From: Ichthyophis bannanicus
Taxonomy: Eukaryota > Chordata > Amphibia > Gymnophiona > Ichthyophiidae
Assembly: GCA_033557465.1 (NCBI GenBank)
Contig: CM066051.1
Location: 104,447,026-104,511,025 of the forward strand
Reading direction: 5' to 3'
DNA length: 64,000 nt
In this document: positions 31,006 to 41,215 of the stretch, piece by piece
Layout of the letters: the number at the start of each line of letters is the position of its first letter
Numbering within the stretch: the first letter of the stretch is position 1
Notes under the pieces: generated by a model
The model's input: only the letters and a program-made list of their open reading frames with translations
Told to the model about the DNA's origin: nothing
The model's database searches: none
Program-made: the position numbers and the translations under genes

Positions 31006-32818
31006 ATTTTATTTATTTATTTTATTTAACATTTTTTATATACCGTCTTTCTACAAATCAAGACGGTTTACATAGAACGTTTCAAAGGCAGTGTGTTTCA
31101 ACTGTTTACAAAGAACAAAGTAACAAGGATACATAGGCAACAATAAGAACTAATTTATGAACTAATTACAATGATCAAAGATCAACTATTTACATATGTA
31201 TATATAGAGCTACAGATGGTTGTGTTATAGGATTTGAAGGAGCATGGGCGGGGAGGTAGATGTAGAGGGTTAGGTACTAGGGTGGTAGGGAAAAATGTTC
31301 AAGGAAGAGGTGGGTTTTTAACTTCTTACGGAACTCAGAGTGGCTCACACAGTTCCGCAGCTCATGAGGAAGGGTGTTCCATAGGGATGGAGCATAGAGA
31401 GAGAAGGCCCTGTTGCTTGTAGATTGTTTACAGTGTCTTTTAGTTGTTGGTATGGCCAGTAGGTTTTTGGTAAAGGAGCGGTGTGTTCTTGTGTTTTTGG
31501 AGAAGGCAAGGAGTGGGGAGAGGCATGGAGCTGACTCCTTTGAGATAATTTTGTGTATAAAAGAGTAAGAACCTTGAATTTAGCTCGGTGTTGAATCGGG
31601 GAGCCAGTGGAGATCATAGAGGACTGGTATAATATGAGATCGTCTGGGGTTGTTGGTTATGAGCCGCGCTAACGTATTCTGGGCTAGTTGGAGTGGTTGG
31701 ATGGTGTTCTTGGGGAGGCCATGATAGATCAGATTACAGTAGTCAAGTGAGGGGGCTGTGAGGGCCTGACAGACAGTACGAAAGGAGTCGGGGCTTAAGA
31801 GAGGTTTGAGGTTCCGGAGAGTACGTAGCTTTGCGTATACTGTATTGGTAGTTCTCTTTATTTGATCGGAGAAGGAGAGGTTCTGATCAAGGATGATTCC
31901 AAGATATTTCACTTGTTTTTTTATAGTGAGTGTGAGATCACCAAAGGTGAGGGTTGGAGGAAGGGTGTATGAGGGATTGGAGAAAACTTGAAGGACCTCA
32001 GTTTTGGATTGGTTAATTAGTAGGTTGTGCTGGGAGAGCCAAGATTTGAGGCTGATTAGGCATTCATTCAGTTTAGTAAAATTAGGATTAGTGAGGTTAA
32101 ATGGGGTGAAGCACATCATGTCATCTGCATATAATTGGTACTGAATGCCATAGTTTTGGAAAATCTTGCAGACAGGTTGAAGGAAGATATTGAAAAGTAA
32201 TGCGGATAGACTAGAGCCTTGGGGGACACCTTGTTTTAGTGTAAATGGGAGGGAGATATCACTTCCAATACGGACGTGTTGGGTTCTGGTGTCTAAGTAG
32301 GATTGGAACCATTTTAGAGTTGTGCCTCTCAGTCCTATTTCATGAAGTCTGATTAGGAGTTGATGGTGGGGGAGAGAGTCAAAGGCAGCGGATAAGTCAA
32401 GGAAAATAAGTAGGCATCCTTGAGCAGGGTTCTGGGTGTGTAAGTACAAGGAATCTAGTAGAGAGGTGAGGAGGGTTTCAACTCCGTGATTCTTTTTGAA
32501 ACCATGTTGAAATAAATCGAGGGGAGAGTGGTCATCGATATAGTTCTGAAGTTGGGTTTGGACAAGTTTCTCGGCTATCTTTGCAAGGAAAGGAATACTA
32601 GAGATGGGTCTATAGGAGGAAGGGGAGGTGGGGTCTAGTTTTGCTCCTTTTAGGATTGGGCGGATAGAGGCACACTTAAGTGGAGGTGGTACGGAACCAG
32701 TCTGGAGAGAGGTTTGTACGATATTCAGAATGTAGGGGCTGAGGGAACTTCTGGTAGATTTGATCCAGGGGACAGGACAAGGGTCAAGGGCAGAGGTTGA
32801 AGCATTCAGTGAGGACAG
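31006..32818 (-). mobile_element. L2-like LINE, 5'-truncated, inserted in CR1
   Basis: Minus-strand element. Its tail starts at 31006 with TAAATAAA repeats and AACCGTCTTGATTTGTAG; a 3' UTR of about 500 bp and an RT frame follow. The 5' end at 32818 abuts CR1 codons (SEFKEAW), so it is younger than the CR1. It is distinct from the LINE at 16960 in sequence but has the same tail design. Confidence 0.85.
31580..32818 (-). pseudogene. Non-LTR reverse transcriptase of the LINE at 31006
   Basis: Open from 32449 to 31580 (289 codons) and readable in frame above that up to the truncation. Motifs include YRPISSIPFLAKIAEKLVQT, LIFLDLSAAFDSLPHH, TLKQGVPQGSSLSALLFNI, YQLYADDMMCFTPF (YADD near 32120), KYLGIILDQNLSFSDQIK, LDYCNLIYHGLPKN and LYDLHWLPDS. 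The frame then ends early at DSTPS, ahead of the C-terminal domain seen at 17278-17500. The RT palm looks intact, but the missing endonuclease makes the copy inactive. Confidence 0.8.
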
Positions 32819-32960
32819 TATCTGAATTCAAAGAAGCATGGGACAAACACAGAGGATCTCTAAAGGAAGAAAGGAGACTGTTGTAGTGGTTGATATGGAA
32901 TTGCAGACTAAATAGGCCATGTGGTCTTTTTCTGCAGTCATGTTTCTATGTTTCTAACTT

Positions 32961-33525
32961 CTATTTGAACTACAGTCTGAACACAGGGTTTTTCTGCTTG
33001 TTTTCCCAAGGCTGCGCAACACTTTATTGGAACATCCTTCTACACTACATCCAGCAAGTGGGGTTCTTATGTGTCTGCCCTGCTCTAGTTCCATCGGACA
33101 GTGCACACAATAGGTCAGTTCTTGCTTCCAAGACCCGACATTTCAATCCTGAAATTCTACTAGTCCAGCATTTCACTCAACTCCTGTAGAGGTGACCACC
33201 TTTAGTTAGATTTCCTATCTATCTATTGCCAACTTCATAGCAACCTTTCTAGACCCTGGAAACAGCTAACTACAATCCCCTCTGAGCCCGGAGGCAAGGG
33301 ACTGCCTCTTCTCAACTTATGCCCATCTAACGGGGGGGGGGGGGGGGGGGATGGAATTTAAAATGTAAAAAAAAAAATGGCAAAGAGGAATCCTCCACCT
33401 AGCTAGTAATGAGATTTGAGATTTATTCAACTACTATCTTCACAGTACTGTGTTCTTTAGCCACAGTTCAAGCTCACTCTCAAATGATAGGGTGTTTTCC
33501 CATTGGACATAAAGTCATCCTTTTT
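32961..33525. other. Unassigned stretch with a poly-G run
   Basis: No frame or repeat is recognised. A G-run of about 19 bases sits at 33331-33349 and an A-run near 33368. Could be host intron sequence. Confidence 0.4.
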
Positions 33526-33700
33526 TTCTCCAGGACCAAGCAGGAAGTCAGTCCTCACATATGGGTGACGTTGGCACCGACGGAGCCCCCGTGCGGAGCA
33601 TTTCCCCAGCTTTCATAGAAAGCCTTTGGGAATGCAGCGCGCATGCGCAGTCCCCTTCCCACCCAAGGGTGCCATCTTGCTCAGTCTTCTTTTTTCCGCA
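33526..33700 (+). repeat. Left inverted terminal repeat of DIRS C1
   Basis: Matches C2 left terminus and is complementary to 39258-39458. Includes CAGTCCTCACATATGGGTGA. The palindrome has decayed to GTTGGCACCGAC. Confidence 0.85.
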
Positions 33701-33912
33701 GAGCCCGACAGATGTATATTCGTTTCACCCGAGGAAGAAGTTGATTTTCTCTGCATTAACCTGTTTTTCTTCGGTTCGACGCCAATTTCCCTTTCCCGCC
33801 TGGGCCCGATACGTCGGTATCGAGCCCGGATCTCTTTTTCGGTTCACGCCATTTTTTCTTTTTTTCACTGGCAGCCCTGTCTTTTGACCTTGCAGGGGCC
33901 CTTTTTCCCCCG

Positions 33913-35834
33913 ATGGCTGCCAGCGGGTTTAAAAAGTGTGATCGGTGCAAGAAACTTATATCTCTCACCGACACACATAACTGCTGCCTCCGGTGCCTCG
34001 GACCCGATCATCTGTGGTCCGTGTGAGAAAATGTCCTCTAAGGCGTTATGGAGTCGGCAGCACCAAAAGGAAAGAATCTTCTCTGACTCTGCGTCCGGTC
34101 GGGCCCAGACCTCGTCAGAGGCCTCGACATCTCGGGACTCCGGCCCCAAGCAGCGTCGAGGTTCCTCTGAAAGGGGGTCTCCCTCGCGGGAGCATCGTAA
34201 GAAGAAAAAACCCACGAGGGCGGCGTCGGTGGACGCACTTGGCTCCTCGAGGGCCAAGTCGCATAGCCCCGAGCGCCGTCCCGGGTCTTCTGAGTCAGAG
34301 AGGCCTGCAAAACAACCTTGTGTGGAGATGGAGTCCCCAGGTCATGTGAGTACTGTAGTCCTCGTGGACTCACCTCCAGGGGAGCCGCCGCCGGGGCCCG
34401 AGTCGGGGGTTGCTGAGTCTCCTGAGCTCGGACTCAGGTTGACGGCCTTGGAGAGCAGCTTGGCTGCCTTCATGAAACAGCAGCGGGCACTGATCGCCGG
34501 TCTCACCGGTGCATCTGCCCCGACCACCGGGACATCGACGTCCAAGTCGACCCTGGAGGCCGAGCCGATCCTCGAGTCCATGCGAGCTCGAGTCAATCCT
34601 CGGCCAAGGTCCCCCTCGGCCAAGGTCCCCCTCGACCTCCCATTTGGGACCGAGGTCGTCGACGCCGGTACCTTTGGCGTCGGGGCGGATGGCATCGATG
34701 CCTGCCCGACCGGAGCCGCTCGATTCATCCTCCGAGGAGTCCGGCTGGGAGACGGAGGATGAGGAGTCGCCCGACACCTTTCGGACTAGGTGCGTTCCTT
34801 CGGACTCGCCCGAGTCCGAGACTCGGAGAAGGTCCCCCTCGGAGGATACCCGGTTCTCGGATTTCGTGCGGGACATGGCCAAGGCTTTGGCATTCCCCGC
34901 GGATCCCGAGGAGGAGCCTCGAGCCGAGGAGCTCAAGGCCCTACAGTATGACTCTCCTCCGAAGGAGGCCTTTACTGTTCCAGTTCCTCCGATGCTGGAA
35001 CGGTTGCTCTTCCGCATGTGGGAGGCGCCGGCCTCGACGCCGGTTTTGAGCAAGCGGGTCGATTCCATCTATCGAGTCCGCAAGAGCCCCGGGTTCCAAA
35101 AGGCACAATTACCGCACCACTCCATGGTTGTGGAATCGGCCATGCATCGTTTGAAGAGTCAGAAGATGCACTCCTCGGTGCCTCCTGGCCCCGAATCCCG
35201 GAACCTGGATGCCCTCGGTAAGAAGTGCTTCCAGGGCTCTATGCTTGCTTGCCGTGTCCAGACCTACCAGCTGTACATGGGCATATACCTTCGAGACCTG
35301 GCAAAGGAGATTGCCAGGTTCTCTGCTGGTCTCTCTGAGAAACCTTTGCAGAGGTTCAATGCTCTGTCCTCGGGTATTCGTGAGTGCTCGAAGTTTATAT
35401 CTCGAGCAGCCTATGATGGCTTTGAGGCTTCGGCCCGAGTAGCCGTAGCCGGCATCTGTGCACGCCGTCAGGCTTGGCTACAGTCATCGGACCTTGAGCC
35501 ATAGGTGCAGGACAAGTTGGTCGATGTCCCCTGCCGAGGTGAAAACCTCTTTGGCAAGCCCATGGCTGACAAGGCTGCCGAACTCGAGACCGAGACTCTT
35601 ACCCGGACAAGGCTGTCCAGAAAAACCTCTGCCCCTTCTCAGAAGAAGAAGGGCTCGGGGAAAAAGACCTTTTACCCGAGGAAGTCATCTGCCTATAAAC
35701 AGTACCCTCATTATCAGGCCTCTGTAGCTCCCCAACAGGGTCAGCAGGCCAAGGGGCAGGGTCATGGGCCCCGTAGGCAGAAGGCCCCCAAGCCTCCTAC
35801 TCCGGCTCCTGCTCAGCAGGGAGGGGGATTTTGA
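33913..35834 (+). pseudogene. Gag-like ORF of DIRS C1
   Basis: Starts at ATG 33913 (MAASGFKKCDRC) and breaks after CLGPDH through loss of about 11 bases, relative to C2, near 34011. The next frame runs from there to 34762 through the Ser/Arg/Pro-rich middle (RAASVDALGSSRAKSHSPER). A third frame (34509-35504) carries the domain DFVRDMAKALAFPADPEEEP, VDSIYRVRKSPGFQKAQLPH and YQLYMGIYLRDLAKEIARF. A TGG-to-TAG change at 35502 separates the end VQDKLVDVPCRGENLFGKPM and the basic Gln-rich tail (35505-35834). The gene overlaps RT, as usual in DIRS elements. Confidence 0.9.
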
Positions 35835-37638
35835 CTGCATTGGCATAGCCTCTCCTCCTCAGCTGGCTCCCATCAGCACTGGAGGCAGGCTAGCCCTGTT
35901 TGCCCACAGGTGGTCAGCCGTCACAAGGGATACTTGGGTTCTAAGTATAGTCCAGAAGGGCTATCTCCTCCACTTCCACCAGGTACCCCCCTCCTATTTT
36001 CCAGGGGAGCCTCCCAGACTCCCTCTGCACAGGGACTTACTCCTGCAGGAGTTGGCAGGTCTTCTAAAGGATCAGACAGTTGAACCGGTGCCCCACCACC
36101 TGAAAGGTCACAGCTTCTATTCCAGGTACTTCCTGGTACCAAAGAGAACAGGAGGCCTCAGACCCATCCTAGACTTGCGAAACCTGAACAAGTTCCTGGA
36201 GAGGGAAAAGTTCAAGATGCTTACCCTTGGAATCCTGCTGCCCTACCTCCAGCAGGAAGATTGGCTATGCTCCTTAGATCTAAAGGATGCTTATACTCAC
36301 ATCCTTATTCATCCAGACCACAGACAATATCTCAGATTTGTAGTGGGAGGAAACCATTATCAGTACAGAGTACTGCCTTTTGGCCTTACATCCGCCCCCA
36401 GGGTATTCACCAAGTGCCTGGCGGTGGTGGCGGCCTTCCTCAGGGTTCAGGGCCTCTGTCTTTCCATATCTGGACGATTGGCTCATCAGGGGTCAATCCC
36501 CGCAAGAGGCCAATCAAGCCACCCTTCGCACTGTCGCTCTGCTTCAGCACCTGGGGTTTGTCATAAACTTCGCAAAGTCCAGTTTGCATCCCTCCCAGAA
36601 CATGGGGTTCATAGGAGCTCGACTGGACACCTTTCAGGCAAAGGCCTTTCTACCAGTGGACAGGGCCCACAGATTGATGGCTCTAGCCAGCTATTCCACA
36701 GCAATTCTCTAGTCTCTGCCAGACAATTCCTGAGGCTCTTAGGCCACATGGCATCCACGGTCCATGTGACTCCAAATGCCCGTTTACACATGAGACCAGC
36801 TCAGTGGGGCCTCCGGACTCAGTGGCACCAGGCCACAGGAAGCCTCGCGGACAAAGTGAGGGTGTCCAGCCTACTACAGTCTTCTCTGCAATGGTGGCTT
36901 CATCTTCCGAATCTAGTGCAAGGGGTGCCTTTTCAGGCACCTCCACACTCTCAGGTGCTGACAACTGATGCTTCTCTACAAGGTTGGGGTGCACATTGCC
37001 AAGGGGCATGTACTCAAGGCCTGTGGACTCCTTGGGAGGCCGCACAGCAGATCAATCTCTTAGAACTGAGAGCTATCCACTTAGCCCTGAGAACTTTCTC
37101 TCATCTCTTCTCATACCAGTCCGTCTTAGTTCAGACAGACAATCAAGTGGCTATGTTCTATGTGAACAAACAAGGGGGCACAGGGTCCCGTCTTCTCTGT
37201 CAGGAGGCGCAGAAACTGTGCTCCTGGGCAGTCGATCATGGCATTCTTCTCAAAGCAGTCTACCTCCCAGGTCAGGAGAATTACCTGGCGGACAGATTGA
37301 GCAGGATTCTGCAGCCGCACAAATGGCAGTTGAACCCTTTAGTGGTTCAACAGATCTTCCTGAGATGGGGTCTTTCAACCATAGATCTCTTTGCCAGTCC
37401 TCTGAACCGTCAACTTCCCAGGTTCTGCTCCAGACAACCGCATCCTCTCAGAGTAGCAGCAGATGCGTTTCTCATTCCATGGTCTACAGGCCTCCTATAT
37501 GCGTTTCCTCCCACGCCTCTAGTGTCCAAGACACTATTCAAGGTGATCCGGGACAAGGCCTCAGTGATTCTGGTGGCCCCCAGGTGGCCAAGGCAACCCT
37601 GGTTCCCACTACTGTTGCAACTAGCAGTGGACACTCCT
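35764..37638 (+). pseudogene. RT-RNase H of DIRS C1, with compensating frameshifts
   Basis: A single open frame of 631 codons (35764-37659) covers RT and RNase H, but the stretch 36455-36700 is out of register. There the true sequence VFPYLDDWLIRGQSP and LLQHLGFVINFAKSSLHPSQ lies in another frame, and the register returns before SARQFLRLLGHMASTVHVTP. The open frame therefore translates nonsense across the catalytic YLDD motif. Other blocks are intact: YFLVPKRTGGLRPILDLRNL, DLKDAYTHILIHPDHRQYLR, TTDASLQGWGAHCQG (RNase H) and VQTDNQVAMFYVNKQGGTGS. The end LILVAPRWPRQPWFPLLLQL precedes a LINE tail. Confidence 0.9.
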
Positions 37639-37639
37639 T

Positions 37640-37868
37640 TATCTTTATTCAGTATTTGATAGACCGCTATTGTGGAAACATTAAGCGGTGTACAATAAAA
37701 GAAAATGGGGTAAACACTGCAAACCAAGAAAAGGAACGCCAATAATAAACAGGAAAGGAGGAAACAGGACAGAGTAGTAACATCACACTATTACCAAATC
37801 ATAAGATAGACATAGCCCAACCGGGCAACACAGACAGAAAGACAAGGGGACGGCAAGGGAGGAGGGAT
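37640..37868 (-). repeat. LINE tail fragment in DIRS C1
   Basis: TATCTTTATTCAGTATTTGA, AGACCGCTATTGTGG and TAAGCGGTGTACAATAAA form the inverted tail structure of L2-like LINEs, followed by about 170 bp of A-rich leader. C1 sequence before (LLLQLAVDTP) and after (LHPNLQSLNLMAWLLK, from about 37875) fits the C2 order around an insertion. Confidence 0.7.
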
Positions 37869-39037
37869 CTCTCTTGCACCCCAATCTCCAGTCCCTCAAT
37901 TTGATGGCCTGGCTGCTGAAAGGTTAGTCCTAGCGCCTTTACTACTGCCTAAGGAAGTGGAGGACGTAGTCTTGGCCTCTAGGAGGCAGTCCACCAGAAA
38001 GTCTTATGACCTTAAGTGGCGTAGATTCTCTTCCTGGTGTACTCAACACAACGAGAATCCCTTCACATGCCTGGTACCAGTGGTGCTGCAGTATTTGCTT
38101 TACCTGTCCAACCTAGGCCTTAAATCCAATTCTGTTAGAGTTCATCTTAGTGCTCTTTCCGCACACCACTCACAGGTGGAGGGTCAGTCTCTCTCCAGCC
38201 ATCCTTTGGTGGCTCGCTTCCTCAGAGGCCTGCTTTTGCTTAAGCCTCCAGTGCGTCCACCTGCCCCTGACTGGGATTTAAATGTGGTCTTGCAACGCCT
38301 TACTTGCCCACCATTTGAACCCATGGCTACTTGCCCTCTGCGTTTTCTGTCCTGGAAAATGCTGTTTCTGGTAGCCCTTACCTCAGCTAGGCGAGTGAGT
38401 GAGCTTCAGGCCCTAGTATCAGATGCACCATATACTAGGTTCTGTAGGAACAGAGTAGTCTTACGGACTCACCCTAAGTTCCTCCCAAAGGTTGTCTCCT
38501 CCTTCCACCTCAACCAGGAGGTGGTTCTTCTGACTTTCTTTCCCAGGCCTCATGCTAGCTGAGATGGTCTTGCATACCCTGGACTGTAGGAGGGTGTTGT
38601 CCTTCTACCTTGACCATACGCAGGAGCACCGGAGGGCGGTTCAGCTCTTCATCTCTTATGACCCCAATAAGTTGGGGTTGGCTGTCTCCAAGCGTACTTT
38701 GTCCATATGGGTAGCTGACTGCATCGCCTGGGCTTACAGGGCAGCCGGCCTCTCGTTGCAGGGTCGAGTTACGGCTCACCGTGTCAGGGCGAAGGCTGCG
38801 TCAGTGGCTCTTCTCCGCTCTGTTCCGTTGGTAGATATCTGCCGGGCCGCTACTTGGTCTTCAAGCCAGACTTTTGCGGCCCACTACTGCCTTGAGAGGG
38901 AGTCCCGCAGGGACAGTGCTTTCGGGCAAGCGGTAGACCATAATCTCTTTGGGTCTAGGCAGCTCCTACCCTCCGGCCCTGGTGTTGGGCTACCTGTCGG
39001 GGGCGTTATCAGAGAAGATTCTGTTCTTGCATGCTGA
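37869..39037 (+). pseudogene. Tyrosine recombinase of DIRS C1
   Basis: Frame 37957-38562 encodes TRKSYDLKWRRFSSWCTQHN, LKSNSVRVHLSALSAHHSQV, DWDLNVVLQRLTCPPFEP and LTSARRVSELQALVSDAPYT with the first catalytic Arg. One base change in length near 38557 moves the rest into frame 38552-39037: FYLDHTQEHRRAVQLF, LQGRVTAHRVRAKAASVALL (HxxR), ICRAATWSSSQTFAAHYCLE (catalytic Tyr). All tetrad residues survive, so a single indel separates it from an intact enzyme. It would catalyse insertion of circular cDNA. Confidence 0.9.
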
Positions 39038-39097
39038 GGCTCTAGAGGGAGCTCATTTTTCAGTTTGGGGCCTCTGGTAGCCCTAAGCTAGGGAGTC

Positions 39098-39215
39098 CCA
39101 TATGTGAGGACTGACTTCCTGCTTGGTCCTGGAGAAAGAGTTGTTATTCACCTGTAACAGGTGTTCTCCAGGAGCAGCAGGAATCAGTCCTCACAACCCT
39201 CCCTCCTCCCCTTGG
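39098..39215 (+). repeat. ICR of DIRS C1
   Basis: CATATGTGAGGACTGACTTC (complement of the left end) abuts AAAGAGTTGTTATTCACCTG (complement of the right end) and continues CAGCAGGAATCAGTCCTCAC. Confidence 0.85.
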
Positions 39216-39257
39216 AGTTGCAGTCATATGATTTATTTTGCTATTTTTGCTGTCTTT

Positions 39258-39458
39258 TAGCTATGTCATCAGACTGAGCAAGATGGCACCCTTGGGCGGG
39301 AAGGGGACCGCGCATGCGTGCTGCATTCCCAAAGGATTTCTATGAAAGCTGGGGAAATGCTCCGTACAGGGGCTCCGTCGGCGCCGACATCACCCATATG
39401 TGAGGACTGATTCCTGCTGCTCCTGGAGAACACCTGTTACAGGTGAGTAACTACTCTT
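39258..39458 (+). repeat. Right inverted terminal repeat of DIRS C1
   Basis: Inverse of the left terminus from GCTATGTCATCAGACTGAGC, with the perfect palindrome GTCGGCGCCGAC at 39377-39388. It ends with the extension ACACCTGTTACAGGTGAGTA, which has a splice-donor consensus at 39440-39448. Confidence 0.85.
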
Positions 39459-40177
39459 TATCATCTGTTGTGGTGTTGGCAAGCTAGTCACATCATTCAA
39501 AATACCGCAGTCAAACTATTGTATCCGGCTAAGCGAAGGAATCATGTGACCCCTCTTTTCAGGGAACAACATTGGCTTCCAGTAGCGTCCTGTATTAAAT
39601 TCAGACTCCTTATGCTTGCCCATTGAGCATTCTGTACAGGACTACCTCTTCTTCCAGAGCTCAGTGTTTAGTTACTTGGCTCCATGGTTGTGTTCTGCAC
39701 AGCTCCTGAAGATTAGCTGTTGCCCTGGTCTGGAGTACTGTGGGCAATCCAGCCAGTTTGACAGTCTAAAAGAGCATTTGAGTCACCCACTGATCTGGTC
39801 TGGTCTGCTTTACCAGTGGGGGGCTACTTCTGATCACGAGGGTCAGTGCAGTCCTCAATATGGTGCCTAGCCACAGCCACTTGTCTTTAGTCTTTTTTTT
39901 TGTTTAAAAATAAAAAACAAAGAACTTTTAATTTAGTACTAGAGATGGCCAGACAGCTATAGTTCCCCCCCTCCCTTGCTGCTGGTTTGGTTGCCTGATG
40001 TAGTCGACCCTCACGTCAGAGTGTGGACTTTCCTGCCGTTCTTATCTGCAGCCTGTTTCAGCATTCCACTGCTTCTCCTCCTCCTTACGCTCCCCCTGAG
40101 GGTGAGAGGCTAGGGTGTTCATGTGGGGCCGCATTCTCGTCCACTTTGCCACACGGGGGACTTCCTGTGGCGTTTAT
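39459..40177 (+). other. LINE RT scrap followed by unassigned sequence
   Basis: 39463-39620 translates with RRNHVTPLFREQHWLPVASC, the C-terminal block of a CR1/L2-group RT, sense orientation, without flanking domains. From 39690 to 40177 nothing certain is seen. The Ser/Pro-rich frame near 40023-40180 might be the N-terminal gag region of DIRS E, displaced by the LINE at 40178. That is a guess from position. Confidence 0.45.
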
Positions 40178-41215
40178 GTTTATTAAGCTTGATATACCGC
40201 TTTTCAAACAAAGTGGTATACAAAATCAAAGTCACAGAATCGGCCAATGGCCTAGAAAAGGAAAGGAAATTACAATGGCAACAGGACAGAAATAGTAAAC
40301 ATGCATAGCAGACAGGGGAGAAAGGTCATATTATAGGGGGTAAATTACTGTAGATAGTGTGGGTGGGAAGGTCAAAAGCAGATGAAAATAAACGTGTTTT
40401 CAGGTGAGATTTGAAAGTAGAGTAGTTCTGTTCAAGTCTGAGGGAGGAGGTTAACGAGTTCCACAGTGCGGGTCCTAGAAAGAAAAAGGCAGAGGAACGG
40501 GTAGATTGTAGGTGAGCCTGGGAGGGGGATGGAAGGTGAAGGCGGTTAACATGGAGAGACCTAAGAGTGCAATTGGGAGTGGGAGATTGAAGAAGTTCAG
40601 CCAGATATTGAGGGGTACGTGTGTAGATGACTTGGTGAGCGACAGTGAGAATCTTAAAGCAAATGCGGTGATCAAAGGGAAGCCAGTGAAGGTGAAGAAG
40701 AGGGGTGACGTGATCAAAACGGGAAGAGTGAGTAATGAGACGTGCTGCCGTGTTCTGAATGCGTTGAAGTCTGTTTAGTTGAGACTGAGGAGTGCCAGCA
40801 AGAACCAAGTTGTAGAAATCCAGACATGAGGTGACAAGAGAAAGAACGAGAGTAGTGAGGGCTTCTGAGGTGAGGAAGGGACAAACAGCTTGAATCTGAC
40901 GGAGGTGAAAGAGGTTTTAGTGATATTGGAAATATGTTCATGAAACGAAAGAGCTGAGTCAATGAGGACTCCAAGATACCGAAAGGAAGGGACCAAAGGG
41001 ATAGAGGAACCAGCAAAAGATGGCATTAGTAGGGGGGAGGGGGCTACTATGGGGGAACCAAATAGCAAGTGTTTTGGAAAGGTTTGGGTAGACAGTTAAT
41101 AGTGAGCCAGTCAGAAACAGACAGAAGATGGGAATTAAGAGGGGAGAGATCGGGCAGAAGAGGGGAGGTATGGTGAAGCAAGAGGAGGCAGGCTGTGGCA
41201 AACCAGGCCTGTTCC
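40178..41215 (-). mobile_element. LINE (Rex1/L2-like) 3' half, antisense
   Basis: Minus-strand RT C-terminus: frame 40808-40326 with MVLAGTPQSQLNRLQRIQNT, AARLITHSSRFDHVTPLLHL, HWLPFDHRICFKILTVAHQV and FFLGPALWNSLTSSLRL. Upstream, in shifted frames, are SIPLVPSFRYLGVLIDSALS and SDWLTINCLPKPFQNT. The 3' end at 40178 shows the tail hairpin TATACCACTTTGTTTG with GCGGTATATCAAGC. Closest in style to the LINE at 9088. Confidence 0.8.

Larger units (their letters stand above)
29541..32960 (+). mobile_element. CR1 LINE, 5'-truncated, with nested SINE and LINE
   Basis: RT codons in order: RQVLSDKSD region, LTRELDQGRALDVVYLDFRK, AFDTILYRRLINKLSTLGMD, WLSGRRQK, then [10 protein letters not shown] with a following frameshift and the FADDTK block near 30016-30030. 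After the SINE (30187-30468) comes LLQPHLEYSVQFWRPHLPKD (open frame 30592-31029), RGHRTRGKGS and YFFTERVIDAWNNLPVEVVE. A LINE insert (31006-32818) follows. The end EFKEAWDKHRGSL and a 3' UTR closing CAGTCATGTTTCTATG lie at 32826-32960. Frameshifts at several points make it inactive. The style is that of vertebrate CR1. Confidence 0.85.
33526..39458 (+). mobile_element. DIRS-like retrotransposon C1, complete structure
   Basis: About 5.9 kb with both inverted terminal repeats, gag, RT-RNase H, recombinase and ICR, colinear with C2 (50787-56570). It contains one LINE-tail insert (37640-37868). Frameshifts and one stop in gag, paired frameshifts in RT and one frameshift in the recombinase make it non-functional. 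Ends are TTCTCCAGGACCAAGCAGG and AGGTGAGTAACTACTCTT. Confidence 0.9.

Noticed and set aside
33331..33349. Poly-G run as a G-quadruplex control element
   Set aside because: A single homopolymer in intergenic sequence, likely slippage or assembly artefact; no further signal.
34370..35068. Minus-strand 232-codon frame opposite C1 gag (also 326 codons at 51350-52330)
   Set aside because: These mirror the GC-rich Ser/Arg-biased gag coding strand; the positions correspond between C1 and C2 only because gag is conserved.
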